Below, piece by piece: positions 1 to 8,693 of a stretch of DNA of 64,000 nucleotides. How positions within the stretch are numbered: position 1 is the stretch's first letter; every line of letters begins with the position of its first letter. The position numbers were made by a program, and so were the translations under genes. The notes beneath the pieces were generated by a model. It saw nothing but the letters and a program-made list of their open reading frames with translations. It was not told where the DNA came from and did not search any database. The stretch lies in assembly GCA_965221575.1 (NCBI GenBank), contig CBDCSM010000011.1, positions 1,054,001 through 1,118,000 on the forward strand. The letters run 5' to 3'. Source of the DNA: JAPPHA01 sp965221575 (GTDB taxonomy: Bacteria; Pseudomonadota; Alphaproteobacteria; Rhodobacterales; Rhodobacteraceae).

Positions 1-140
1 CGCAAAAATATGTCGATCCCGCGTTTCCCAAGATCTGGCCCGCGGTGACCGTCGCACAGGTCGCCGTCGTCATTATCTGTTTCCGGGCAATCAATGAAGC
101 GGCTCGCCAAGTGCTGTCGGGGTTGGGGCGCAGCGAATGA
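1..140 (+). CDS. C-terminal end of an unidentified membrane protein (partial)
   Basis: An open frame enters from the left edge (codons in phase from base 3) and stops at the TGA at 138-140. It encodes about 45 residues with one hydrophobic stretch (around VTVAQVAVVIICF) followed by a short polar tail, consistent with the last membrane segment of an integral membrane protein. The stop overlaps the first ATG of the next gene, so the two are probably translated together. The family cannot be named from this fragment. Confidence 0.5.
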   Translation, partial: QKYVDPAFPKIWPAVTVAQVAVVIICFRAINEAARQVLSGLGRSE

Positions 141-679
141 TGTCGGAGGAAATTCGGCGCGACGGCGGCAATGCGGTCACTCCTGTGCAACTGCTGGCAC
201 TCATGTCGCTTGTCTTCGCGGGAGCGATGTTCGGCTTCTTCTTCGCCTGGGTCTGCTCGACGATGTGGGGACTGGACGCGGCTGACCCCAATGTCGCCAT
301 CGCCGCCATGCAGGCCATGAATGCGAGCGTTCGCAACCTGGTTTTCGCACCGGTTTTTTTCGGCACGCCCGTACTGTTGATCATCACAGCGCTGGTCGCC
401 TTGAGATTTCGGGCGCGACTGACTGCAATCGGCTTTGCCGTGGCCGGCCTGCTGTATGTCCTGGGTGCGATGCTTCCGACGATGACTGCGAACGTGCCGC
501 TCAACGAGGTGTTGGCTTTGGTGGAGACGCCGCTTGACCCCTCAGAGGCGCGCGAAGTGTGGCAGAACTACTCCGGTACATGGCAATTCTGGAATGTTAT
601 TCGGACCGCAGCCACGGGCCTCGTCCTCGCGCTCGTTGGAGTTTCCATCCAAATTGGCCCTCGCCTACGGGCGCGATAA
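137..679 (+). CDS. DUF1772 family membrane protein
   Basis: A 180-residue protein with four predicted membrane segments: roughly residues 14-38, 72-95, 97-118 and 155-175. The size, four-helix arrangement and polar loop between helices three and four fit the DUF1772 (anthrone-oxygenase-like) family, whose role in most bacteria is unknown. Two ATGs lie in tandem at 137 and 140, the first overlapping the stop of the upstream membrane gene; either could be the start, and coupling is likely. Downstream there is no gene before a mobile-element scar, so these two look like the surviving end of an operon. Confidence 0.6.
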   Translation: MMSEEIRRDGGNAVTPVQLLALMSLVFAGAMFGFFFAWVCSTMWGLDAADPNVAIAAMQAMNASVRNLVFAPVFFGTPVLLIITALVALRFRARLTAIGFAVAGLLYVLGAMLPTMTANVPLNEVLALVETPLDPSEAREVWQNYSGTWQFWNVIRTAATGLVLALVGVSIQIGPRLRAR

Positions 680-924
680 ATCTTGTTCATCAGCAAAAAT
701 GCGGAAAGTAGGAATCGTAATCAAACCTTTTGCGTTGTGGCGCGCGGCGGTCTCAGCATGGCAGAAGGCAGGGTCAATGGTGGGATTATCCCTGCTCTCG
801 GTCCCGCAGTTCGTCCCGTTAGGCCAAGACGGGCTATTCGCAGACACCAAACGGGTTCCCCTCCGGTCGGCACAGACATCCCCAATCAAAATGGTCATGA
901 AAGGGTACAGGGGCAGGATAGTAC
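680..924. other. intergenic, no feature seen
   Basis: Nothing convincing is encoded here. The short frames lack family resemblance. The region ends at the left end of the ISAzo13 relic. Confidence 0.5.
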
Positions 925-957
925 GCTAAGGAGTCTCGCCAATAATGAGTTATCCAA

Positions 958-1348
958 TCAGTGGCATGAGGTGAAGGTGTAGTTCCACTCGCCATGGAAG
1001 CCCGTTCGCCTGATTGATATTGTGTGCACTTGGCCGTCGGTGACCTTGATGCCGGTCGCGTTTTCGGCTTTGTCGATATCCGAACGGGTCGTCAGACCCG
1101 CCCGTGTGGTCGTCGCGGCAATTAGGTGAACAATCACCCCATAGCTAATGAGCGGCTTTTCCCACCAACTCTGGGTGATATGATAGAACATTCGGTGCTC
1201 TATCTTTTTCCACTTGCTGGTGCCTGACGGAAAGTGACAGACTGAGATGGCCAGTTCCAGTTCGTCGGCGAGGCACTGGACATCCAGTTTCTACAACCAG
1301 TTGCGGCTGCTGTTGGAACTGACGTCTTCGACGGTGATCAGCAAGCGA
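958..1348 (-). pseudogene. ISAzo13 transposase, C-terminal fragment
   Basis: Read on the minus strand, this encodes recognisable ISAzo13 C-terminal motifs: a block RLLIT..SSNSRNW, then CHFPSGTSKWKKIEHR, LIAATTTRAGL and a closing HGEWNYTF. The usual ADGGGSN catalytic block reads VEDVSSN, and there is an in-frame TAG just after NSRNWL (near 1290), so it cannot be functional. The fragment stops abruptly at the IS630 boundary at 1357. Confidence 0.75.
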
Positions 1349-1357
1349 CAGGCATCC

Positions 1358-2567
1358 TAGTGTTGTGTTCGATTTTGGGGATTCCGTTTTTCCCTGGAGT
1401 GTGATTCAACCGCTCCCGGCGAAAGCCGCACAGTTTTCGAACGGGAGCAGAGCTGCAATGGCAAAGAGCAAGAGAACCAAGATCGTCCTCAGCGAGCAAG
1501 ACCGGGAGCGTCTCGAGAGGATCAAAACCGATCCCCATTCGATCCTCAAGCATGTCCTGAGAGCGACCATCATCCTTCACCTCGGCGACGGTCTCACCCT
1601 GTCCCAGACGATGAGGGCCACCGGCATGTCGAAACCGACGGTCTGGCGCTGGTGGGACCGCTTCCTCATGGAGGGTGTTGACGGCCTGCTTTACGACATC
1701 CCCAGGAGACGGGGCCGCAAGCCCATTTCGGAAGAGAAGGTCAGCGAACTGATCGAGCTTGCGATGTCGCCACCGCCGGAGCACGCCAGTCACTGGACGT
1801 TGCGGGCGCTGGCGACGAAAGTGGGGATCGCCGTCTCGACGGTGTTCGGCATCCTGAAGAGCCATGGCCTCAAGCCCCACAGGGTCAAGACATTCAAGGT
1901 CTCCCGCGACCCGAGGTTCGAGTTGAAGGTCCGCGACGTCGTCGGCCTCTACGTCAACCCGCCCGACCACGCTGTCGTCATCTCGGTGGACGAGAAGACA
2001 CAGATCCAGGCATTGGGACGGACGCAGAAACCCCTGCCGATGAAACCCGGCCATCCCGAGACCCGCACACATGATTACAAGCGCAACGGTACAACCTGCC
2101 TGATGGCGGCCCTCGATGTTGCCACCGGAAAGGTCACCGGCCAGATGGTCAAGCGTCACCGCTCGGAGGAATTCCTCGCCTTCCTCGATCTCGTCTCCGA
2201 GGGGATCGAGCCCGGAACCCAGGTTCATGTCATCCTGGACAACGTTTCCTCTCACAAGTCGGCCGAGGTCAACGAATGGCTGAAGGACAACGCAAATTGG
2301 ACGTTTCACTTCACTCCGACATCGGCCTCGTGGATGAATGCTGTCGAGGGGTTCTTCTCCAAGCTCTCGCGGCAGAGGCTCAAGAATGCGATCTTCAACT
2401 CGCTCGACGAGTGCATCGCGGCGATCGAGGGTTACATCGAGCACCACAACACCAGTAATGCCCGCCCGTTCCGCTGGAGCAAGAAGCCCGAAGATCTCGT
2501 GGAGGCGTGGAAAAAGGGCCACCAGAAGCTGCAAGAATCGGCATCGTGAAAAAGAATCAAACCACTA
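1358..2567 (+). mobile_element. IS630-family insertion sequence, apparently intact
   Basis: The element is bounded by CTAGTG at 1357 and its complement CACTAG ending at 2568, with an imperfect inverted repeat extending about 25 bp inward. TA dinucleotides sit at both ends (1358-1359 and 2566-2567), as expected for IS630 target duplication. It carries one full-length transposase and lies inside an ISAzo13 relic. Two diverged partial relatives lie at about 14.1-14.5 kb and 21.3-21.5 kb. Confidence 0.8.
1458..2549 (+). CDS. IS630-family transposase
   Basis: A 363-residue DDE transposase that cuts and pastes its element into TA sites. An N-terminal helix-turn-helix region (about residues 45-75, including SKPTVWRWW) is followed by the RNase H-like catalytic core. 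The acidic triad is visible: D178 in VVISVDEKTQ, D261 in VHVILDNVSSH and E297 in WMNAVEGFF, with DD-E spacing normal for the family. The ATG at 1458 is chosen over the upstream in-frame codon at 1365 because homology to the diverged copy near 14.2 kb begins here. No disruption is seen, so this may be the only active transposase in the left half. Confidence 0.9.
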   Translation: MAKSKRTKIVLSEQDRERLERIKTDPHSILKHVLRATIILHLGDGLTLSQTMRATGMSKPTVWRWWDRFLMEGVDGLLYDIPRRRGRKPISEEKVSELIELAMSPPPEHASHWTLRALATKVGIAVSTVFGILKSHGLKPHRVKTFKVSRDPRFELKVRDVVGLYVNPPDHAVVISVDEKTQIQALGRTQKPLPMKPGHPETRTHDYKRNGTTCLMAALDVATGKVTGQMVKRHRSEEFLAFLDLVSEGIEPGTQVHVILDNVSSHKSAEVNEWLKDNANWTFHFTPTSASWMNAVEGFFSKLSRQRLKNAIFNSLDECIAAIEGYIEHHNTSNARPFRWSKKPEDLVEAWKKGHQKLQESAS

Positions 2568-2880
2568 GTAGAGCGGAGTCCCCATCCGCTTCCACCAACT
2601 CCGTCGAAGTCTCCGTCAGGCGCTTGCGGTTGCCACCCAGCCGGCGCGTCCTCCTGCCAGAGGACTTAACCTTCCCCTCGGCAGCGATCGCGACCCCGGA
2701 GAGGATTTCCTTCACACCGCACCGTGGTTCGTGACGGGCCGGTCGCCTTGGCCAAACGCGAAATCCCGCCCGTCCAAGGGAATGGGCCTTGACACCGGCC
2801 CAAAGACGACGCCCGCGCTCGTTCAGAACCAGCAGCAATATCTCGAACTTGTCTTTCAGCGTCTCGACCGCACAACCCAT
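2568..2880 (-). pseudogene. ISAzo13 transposase, N-terminal fragment
   Basis: The minus strand begins with a segment like LKDKFEILLLVLNERGRRLW, then a helix-turn-helix-like block split across two frames (GISRLAKATGPSRTTVR in one frame), then RRLGGNRKRLTET, all characteristic of ISAzo13 N-termini. At least one frameshift separates these blocks. The fragment ends at the IS630 boundary, and about 170 residues of the normal protein are absent between it and the C-terminal piece at 958-1348. Confidence 0.65.
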
Positions 2881-3099
2881 GTTAACATGGCTCAGGATCC
2901 ACAAAAAATGGACAATTATTGCGAGTTGTCCTAACGACCACGGGCGAGGCGGCGCTAACCAAATATAACGGCTAAGGTCGAAAATTATTCCTTGCACAGG
3001 GAGACGGAAAGGCGAAAGAGTTCACCGGAATCATCTCTTTCCTTGCGCTTTGTGGATCAATAATTTTGCCTCAACAAATTTAGGTCGCAGGAAACTCAA

Positions 3100-4104
3100 A
3101 TGAGACCACCACGCTATAGAATGCTGGTCGCTAAATCGCTAGATGCTTGTCTGGCCGCAATCGAAATCTACAACAAACCAAATTTCCAATATCGGGAAGA
3201 GGCTTTCGCGATTCTGATGCTCAATGCGTGGGAACTACTCTTGAAAGCACGTATCGTCCAACACGAAGGAGGGTCCCTACGATCTATAGAGGTTCGTATG
3301 ACGAGGTTTAATAAGGACGGTAGCAAGAGCAAATTGGAACAAAGAAAATTCAACAGGTCTGGAAACGCGATGACAATTTCATTGAACCGAGCAGCAGGCC
3401 TCGTCCAAAGTTATCCTGCAAACGGAATCGATACGCTTTGCTTGAAAAATCTGAACCTCTTGCAGGAAATTCGTGATAACGCGGTACACTTTTACAACAT
3501 TTCGCCTGGGCTCGGAAAACGAATTCAAGAAGTAGGATCGGCAGCGCTGAAAAACTTTGTGGCTGCTGCAGAAAGGTGGTTTGGCGTCGATATGGCACGT
3601 TACAACTTTTACCTTATGCCGTTGTCCTTTCATACGCCAAGTGAAATCCTAGAGAGTTTGCGGAGCGAAAAGCAGCCGATAGCCGTTCGGAGACTTCTAA
3701 ATCACATAGAGACGGCGGAACGCGAAAATCCCCCAGATGAGGATTCGATCTTTAGTGTTACCATGGAAGTTAAGTTAAAATTTGTTCGCACTGCTGAGCA
3801 AGACGCGATTCCGGTAAGGCTAGATCATGACGATCCAAGTGCGATGACGGTAGTTATTTCCGAAGACGATATTCGAATACAATTTCCTTGGGAATACGCT
3901 GAGCTGACTAGGCGTTTGAAAAAACGTTACGGCGATTTTTTGCAGAATACCAAATACCACAAAATTCGAAAACATTTGGAAGAAAACAACAAATTTTGCC
4001 GGGTTCGTTTTCTTGATCCAAGCAAGCCAAAAACAAGCTCCAAAAAGAAGTTCTATAGTCCCAACATCGTTTTTCAATTTGACCAGCACTATACAAAGAA
4101 ATGA
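3100..4104 (+). CDS. DUF3644 domain protein, HEPN-like
   Basis: A 334-residue protein whose N-terminal half matches the DUF3644 pattern, with the hallmark stretch EEAFAILMLNAWELLLKA at residues 33-50. Within the helical domain lies R125-DNAV-H130, an R-x4-H motif of the type that forms the RNA-cutting site in HEPN ribonucleases. The C-terminal half (about 190-334) is charged and lysine-rich, which would suit nucleic acid binding. The gene is clearly more AT-rich than its neighbours, stands alone, and sits between mobile-element scars, all signs of horizontal transfer. Many HEPN proteins act as toxins or phage-defence effectors; that role here is inference. No partner antitoxin gene is seen next to it. 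Confidence 0.7.
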   Translation: MRPPRYRMLVAKSLDACLAAIEIYNKPNFQYREEAFAILMLNAWELLLKARIVQHEGGSLRSIEVRMTRFNKDGSKSKLEQRKFNRSGNAMTISLNRAAGLVQSYPANGIDTLCLKNLNLLQEIRDNAVHFYNISPGLGKRIQEVGSAALKNFVAAAERWFGVDMARYNFYLMPLSFHTPSEILESLRSEKQPIAVRRLLNHIETAERENPPDEDSIFSVTMEVKLKFVRTAEQDAIPVRLDHDDPSAMTVVISEDDIRIQFPWEYAELTRRLKKRYGDFLQNTKYHKIRKHLEENNKFCRVRFLDPSKPKTSSKKKFYSPNIVFQFDQHYTKK

Positions 4105-4799
4105 CCGATTTCAGTTGCCGGCTATTTCCATTTTCTTTCTGGGCGAAGCCAAACTTGAACTTTTTGCCCTGTTCGGGTCCATGTTGGACACCTACTTAAA
4201 ACAGAGAACGGGAGAATCGCAGTCTTGGTGACATATCCGTATGTGGTGCCACATCGGGTTCCTGCTGGAGGATGCACGGCTTCGAACAACTGTGAATTGT
4301 CGAATTCAAGGGACTTCAAACTTGGATCCCGAAATTGCTAGCCCGAATAATTCTTTGAGAAGCGAGTTTATCGCCCGTTTTTTTCGCTCGCACGGGCCAG
4401 AGTTCAGGGCCATTTGGTGCCGGGGTTTGAGTTGGTCGGTGTAGGGATTGGGGTTTGAAGGATCCTGGGTTCTCGGGGCACGCACCCCCGGGCGGTCATG
4501 GGGCCGACGTCGCGTGCCAGCCCGACAGTAGGCGGATCGACGGGCATTGGGTTAGACCGAGGCAAGGTTGATACAGACGCGCGCGGTCGATTCCGCCGCC
4601 CGGTGAGCGCTTTCCGAAAAACTGATGTGTTTCGGAGCATTTTTGTCGAGACCTGTGCGATCACAAATGAATTATCCCAAGGCATGTTGGCCACGAACAG
4701 GTGCGAGTCAGTGGGTCGGAGTTGACCAATCTGGGCGCCTGTTGCGTGGATGATCGTGTGCTTGATCCTGAAGCATGTAGCGGTATCTCCGGGCGTCGT
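4105..4799. other. intergenic, probably eroded mobile DNA
   Basis: No open frame here resembles a known family. The base composition shifts from AT-rich near the DUF3644 gene back to GC-rich. It lies between a transferred gene and a recombinase relic, so old mobile DNA is likely, but nothing can be named. Confidence 0.4.
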
Positions 4800-5085
4800 G
4801 ATCTACTTCCTATCCGGGTCCAGCGGCCGTCTCGGCCAATGACATACGGGTAAAGGGTTCAGGCGGGTTGCCGAGTTCCTTGCTCAAATCGGAAACCGAA
4901 GTGTCGCGACTTGCCATAGCGGCCTGAGCCGTTCGGGCCTAGGCTTGCGTCAGGGCGATATTCTGACTTCCAATGCGGCCACGGGTGCCGGCGGCCTGAA
5001 ATCCCGCCATGGTGAGTTCCCGTATGACCCCGTTCTCAAACTCGACCAACGCAGCGAAAATGCCGGACGACCAGGGGAATTCCGA
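4800..5085 (-). pseudogene. serine recombinase (resolvase) C-terminal relic
   Basis: The minus strand encodes FAALVEFENGVIRELTMAG followed by ARGR-like TRGRIGS, the typical end of the catalytic domain of resolvase/invertase recombinases, then a helix-turn-helix tail resembling SDLSKELG. A TAG interrupts the frame after IALTQA (near 4941), a frameshift follows near the end, and the N-terminal catalytic serine region is missing. It cannot act as a recombinase. Confidence 0.65.
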
Positions 5086-5136
5086 AATGCCGGGGCGCAA
5101 GTGGTCCTTTCCGCTTGTATGCCCATCCTTCCCCGC

Positions 5137-5442
5137 TCATGGCCTAATCGCCTTAAGCATCGCGTTCCTCAGAATGGCATTCATTCGTGATTGATAGCCT
5201 CTACCACCTGCCTTGAGCCATGCCAGAACATCCGCATCCACGCGAGCGGTGATCTGTTTTTTGACGGGTCTGTAATGTTCAGGCCGCTTGAACTCGGCAA
5301 GCTGTGCTTCGGTCAGTTTGGGGATATCATCATAGTTGATCTGATCGTCAGGCGTGGTCGCAAGCCGTTCAAGATTCTGGCGTTGCGCCTCGGTCAGGGG
5401 CGGCAACGAGTCCGGTGTGTAGCTAACCTCTTTCTTCTTCAT
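5137..5442 (-). CDS. brnA: BrnA family antitoxin
   Basis: A 101-residue protein that neutralises the BrnT toxin and represses its own operon in characterised systems. The N-terminal part is charged (MKKKEVSYTPDSLPPLTEAQ), and the C-terminal part holds the ribbon-helix-helix segment VKKQITARVDADVLAWLK..GYQSRMNAILRNAM typical of BrnA. The start at 5442 is chosen over the upstream in-frame ATG because it begins the conserved protein and is preceded by a purine-rich GGAAAG. It overlaps the end of brnT by 20 bases, the usual toxin-first arrangement. Confidence 0.85.
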   Translation of the reverse strand: MKKKEVSYTPDSLPPLTEAQRQNLERLATTPDDQINYDDIPKLTEAQLAEFKRPEHYRPVKKQITARVDADVLAWLKAGGRGYQSRMNAILRNAMLKAIRP

Positions 5443-5734
5443 AGCGGTTTCTTTCCGACTTGTCGGCCTTTCGGGCCGAGATGATCCTAATTGTCTCCAA
5501 ATGCTGCCCGTCCTCGTCTTCTTCAATGATGGTATGAGCTACCAGGAGTAGCGTGACGCCATGCACAACACCGATAGTTTGCCAGCGTTCTTCATAATCT
5601 TCAATCCGATCCTGTCGGGTCAGGCGCAACGGATCACGGAACACCCGCACTGCCAGCTCAAACGAGATGCCGCCGTGTTTACGCTGATTGGAGAGATTCT
5701 TGTCCTCATCCCACGTGAAACGAGTTTCCGTCAT
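5423..5734 (-). CDS. brnT: BrnT family toxin
   Basis: A 103-residue RelE-fold ribonuclease toxin of the BrnT/BrnA type II system, which cuts RNA to stop growth when free of antitoxin. Visible family features are FTWDEDKNLSNQRKHGGISFE at the N-terminus, the R/VFRDP motif, and the C-terminal IRIISARKADKSERNRYEE block. The length is normal and the gene appears intact. A consensus-like promoter lies so close upstream that the message may start at the ATG itself. Confidence 0.88.
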   Translation of the reverse strand: MTETRFTWDEDKNLSNQRKHGGISFELAVRVFRDPLRLTRQDRIEDYEERWQTIGVVHGVTLLLVAHTIIEEDEDGQHLETIRIISARKADKSERNRYEEERG

Positions 5735-5740
5735 TACAAA

Positions 5741-5769
5741 ATTATAATTACAAAAAAGACGTAATACAA
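5741..5769 (-). promoter_or_regulatory. promoter of brnTA
   Basis: On the minus strand a TTGTAT hexamer (5764-5769) and a perfect TATAAT (5741-5746) are separated by 17 bases, an excellent sigma70-type promoter. The expected transcription start falls at about 5734, the first base of the brnT ATG, and no Shine-Dalgarno sequence is visible. A leaderless brnT mRNA is therefore suggested. Confidence 0.65.
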
Positions 5770-6472
5770 GGTAGATTCTTTTTGGCCAGTCTCAGTGTAT
5801 CGAAATGGACGTTCACAAGCAATCAGCACACTGGCCGTGAAGGGGTTCCGAAGGGAAATGTCTACGACATGATGGAATTCGCCCTAGGTTCCGGCAAGCA
5901 CGTGATCTGGACCTGTTATCGAATAGATCTTGTCGAACATTTCTGTTACCATTTGCGACAGCGTAGCATCGTCACTTGGAGAGCTAGGAAGGAATACGAC
6001 CTCCAACTGGCAGTCGCTACGGGCGAGGCAGCGACATTGTCTGGCGGTCCGGAATCCCTCGAATCTACGGCACCGGAAGACAGTACGACAAGGTGCATTA
6101 CCGACAGCTGGACGCTCGTTTCGTCCCCAAGAGCCTACCGGCAAATGGGGACATCCCGATACTCAAAAACGGTGTGAAAGGTGATGCTGACGGCCGACCG
6201 GAACCGGCGCAAATCTGCATGGGTCTGATTACCGGAGCCTATTCCGGGGCGCTGAAAATCTCATTGCCCCAGGATCGCAGCGCGCCAACAGGCCGGCGAG
6301 TGACCCCGAATTTCGGTTTCGATCCGGAACATGAAAAAACAATCGGTCCGCCGATTGCGCCATCCTAGCAGAAAGCTGGCGCGATCACGCTGCCGTTGCC
6401 GGACACACGACCAAGACCCGAAAAGATGTTTGACTTGCGCACTCCGTAAGAAGTGCGGTGGCAGCCGACTTT
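5770..6472. other. intergenic with a possible coding relic
   Basis: No intact gene. Plus-strand stretches near 5790-5990 and 6093-6290 have protein-like composition (for example VKGDADGRPEPAQICMGL and GAYSGALKISLPQDR) but are short, in different frames and unrecognised. They may be remains of one lost gene; the family is unknown. Confidence 0.3.
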
Positions 6473-7240
6473 TCAGCCGCGCTTGATCACGCCGCTGGAC
6501 ATGAATCCCCCGTCCACCGGGAGGGTTACGCCGGTGATGTAGCCCGATTGCGGAAGCGCAAGGTAGACGGCAGCAGCCGCGACCTCTTCCGGGACACCGT
6601 AGCGGTCCATCGGGATGCCTTGGAGATAGGCGCGGCGGGTTTCCGAGTCATGCATTTTCTGCACCAGCGCCGTGTCCGTGGCCCCTGGTGCGAGCGTGTT
6701 GACCGTCACGCCTGACCCGGCCCATTCCAATGCCATGACACGGGTCAATGCAGCAACTCCTCCCTTGGAGGCGCCGTAGGCAGCGCGACCCGTCCCGCCG
6801 CGTTCGCCAGCGGTCGAGGACATCGAGACAATCCGTCCGTATCCCGCCTCGACCATGACCGCCCCCGCCGCCCGCATGACCAGGAAGCTGCCGGTGAGAT
6901 TCACGGCAATGATGCGGCTCCAGTCCTCGATGCTCGTGTCGAGCGCAGGCCGCTCCATGCCGATACCGGCGAAATGCATGAGAATCTCCAGCGATCCGAA
7001 CCGGCCGGTCGCCGCCGTCACCAGGGTGTTCGCATCGCCGGGTTCAGACACGTCTGTCCTGACGAAGAGCGATCCTGTCCCGTCATTTGCCAGGCCATCC
7101 GCGGCCAAGCGCCCCGCCTCCTCGTTGCAGTCGGCGATGACCACGTTGGCGCCCATTTCGGCCAGCATCCGCGCGGTTGCGTACCCGATGCCGCTTGCGC
7201 CGCCGGTGACGATGGCGGTCTGTCCGTCTAGTGAGAACAT
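6473..7240 (-). CDS. SDR family NAD(P)-dependent oxidoreductase
   Basis: A 255-residue classical short-chain dehydrogenase/reductase. The TGGASGIG cofactor loop lies at residues 12-19, an acidic residue at the end of beta-2 (VVIADC) suggests NAD(H) preference, and the catalytic Ser-Tyr-Lys set is visible as SMSS and YGASK. The usual NNAG motif reads HFAG. The protein ends with the normal GVTLPVDGG substrate-loop region. It is the last gene of a minus-strand cluster directly after kbl, with a 30-base gap. That position suggests it oxidises a beta-hydroxyl group to give the keto substrate used by KBL; this is inference from context, since SDR specificity cannot be read from motifs. Confidence 0.85.
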   Translation of the reverse strand: MFSLDGQTAIVTGGASGIGYATARMLAEMGANVVIADCNEEAGRLAADGLANDGTGSLFVRTDVSEPGDANTLVTAATGRFGSLEILMHFAGIGMERPALDTSIEDWSRIIAVNLTGSFLVMRAAGAVMVEAGYGRIVSMSSTAGERGGTGRAAYGASKGGVAALTRVMALEWAGSGVTVNTLAPGATDTALVQKMHDSETRRAYLQGIPMDRYGVPEEVAAAAVYLALPQSGYITGVTLPVDGGFMSSGVIKRG

Positions 7241-7270
7241 CTGGCTGCGCCTCCCTGCATGTCCGGCGGA

Positions 7271-8461
7271 TTAAGTGATCACCCCCAGGCCACGCCCGAC
7301 CTCGGCAAAGGCGGAGATCGCACGGTCCAGGTCCGCGATGTCGTGGGCGGCCGACATCTGTGCGCGGATCCGGTCCTCGCCGCGCGGCACGACCGGGAAC
7401 GAGAAGGCAACCACCAGAACGCCCTTCTCGCGGACCCTGCCGGCGAACTCCTGTGCGAGCGCGGGATCACGCAGCATCACCGGTACGATCGGGTGGTTAC
7501 CGGGGAGCAGTTCGAACCCGAGGGCCGCCATCTCCTTGCGGAAGTGCCCCGCATTGCGCCACAGCCGGCTGCGAATTTCGGTCGAATCCGTCAAAATCTC
7601 GAGCGCACGCAGGCTGGTTCCGGCGATGACCGGTGCCAGCGTGTTTGAGAAAAGGTAAGGACGCGCCCGCTGCCGAAGCCACTCGACGATTTCCGACCTG
7701 GCCGAGACGTATCCGCCGGCCGCTCCGCCGAGTGCCTTGCCCATCGTCCCGGTCAGGATGTCCACGCGGCCGGAGACGCCGCAGTGCTCGGGCGTCCCCC
7801 GGCCCGTCCCGCCGACGATGCCGACGGCGTGGCTGTCGTCGACCATCACCATCGCGTCGTACTCCCTGGCAAGATCGCAGATGGACCTGAGATCGGCAAA
7901 GGTGCCGTCCATGGAAAACACGCCGTCGGTGGCGATCATGCGATACCGTGCATCCCGCGCCTCCACCAGCCTGGCCTCCAGCTCTGCCATGTCGTTGTTG
8001 GCGTAGCGCAACCGCCGTGCCTTGCAGAGCCGGATCCCGTCGATGATCGAGGCATGGTTCAGCGCATCGGAAATGATGGCATCCTCCGCACCGAGAAGGG
8101 TCTCGAACAGTCCCGCGTTCGCATCGAAGCAGCTCGGGAACAGGATGGTGTCCTCCATTCCCAGGAACTCGCTCAGGCATCCCTCGAGCTGCTTGTGAGG
8201 AAGCTGGGTGCCGCAGATGAACCTGACCGAGGACATGCCAAACCCGTAGGTGCCGAGCGCGGCCCGGGCCGCTTCGACCAGTTGCGGGTGGTTCGCGAGA
8301 CCCAGGTAGTTGTTGGCACAGAGATTGATGCAGGAAGTGCCGTCCGAAAGGATGATCTTGCCCTGCTGCGGAGAGGCAATGACCTGCTCGCGCTTGTAAA
8401 GTCCACTCGATTTCAGTTCCTCGATCCGCGCCGCGAGATCGCCGGCAAATTCAAGCGTCAT
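7271..8461 (-). CDS. kbl: glycine C-acetyltransferase (2-amino-3-ketobutyrate CoA ligase)
   Basis: A 396-residue PLP enzyme of the alpha-oxoamine synthase family that cleaves 2-amino-3-oxobutyrate with CoA to glycine and acetyl-CoA. Visible signatures are CANNYLGLANHP near the N-terminus, VRFICGTQLPHKQLE, the DDSHAVGIVG cofactor-ring block, and GTMGKALGG with the PLP lysine. The ATG at 8461 is chosen because it follows a strong GGAGG and starts at the normal family length. A classical threonine 3-dehydrogenase (tdh) usually pairs with kbl; here the partner is an SDR, and a TRAP transporter lies upstream. Confidence 0.88.
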   Translation of the reverse strand: MTLEFAGDLAARIEELKSSGLYKREQVIASPQQGKIILSDGTSCINLCANNYLGLANHPQLVEAARAALGTYGFGMSSVRFICGTQLPHKQLEGCLSEFLGMEDTILFPSCFDANAGLFETLLGAEDAIISDALNHASIIDGIRLCKARRLRYANNDMAELEARLVEARDARYRMIATDGVFSMDGTFADLRSICDLAREYDAMVMVDDSHAVGIVGGTGRGTPEHCGVSGRVDILTGTMGKALGGAAGGYVSARSEIVEWLRQRARPYLFSNTLAPVIAGTSLRALEILTDSTEIRSRLWRNAGHFRKEMAALGFELLPGNHPIVPVMLRDPALAQEFAGRVREKGVLVVAFSFPVVPRGEDRIRAQMSAAHDIADLDRAISAFAEVGRGLGVIT

Positions 8462-8693
8462 TCGTCCTCCCCCGGCGTTCGGGATGCGGCCGGCGGGTCG
8501 GGCGGAGCCGGGATACGTTGGCCAACGGCTTGATCCCCGACATCCGTCCGGCATGACCGGTCCGTTTCATTCCCTACATTGCGGCATTTGGTGCGGCTGG
8601 CAAGAATCTTCGTCACAAGACCGGTTACTTCCTCGCCGGCGCCGGGATCCGGGGCAGTCGCTCGACGGGGCCACGCGCACGCGGGTACCGGCG

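Larger units (their letters stand above)
925..2936 (-). mobile_element. ISAzo13-family element, hollowed and interrupted by IS630
   Basis: Both ends of an ISAzo13-like element flank the IS630 insertion. The left end near 925-945 and the reverse complement of the right end near 2915-2936 share an imperfect terminal repeat (cores CGCTAAGGA..CTCGC and CGTTAGGA..CTCGC). A minus-strand transposase C-terminus lies on the left and the N-terminus on the right. Only about 0.8 kb of the element remains; the middle of the transposase, including catalytic parts, is missing. This suggests IS630 insertion plus an adjacent deletion. Confidence 0.65.

Noticed and set aside
1338..2534. Long minus-strand open frame opposite the IS630 transposase
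   Set aside because: It is an antisense shadow: arginine/aspartate-rich, no family motif, and exactly overlaps a clear transposase gene.
4404..4694. Minus-strand 96-residue frame in the gap after the DUF3644 gene
   Set aside because: No ribosome site or recognisable domain; proline- and arginine-rich as expected for chance frames.
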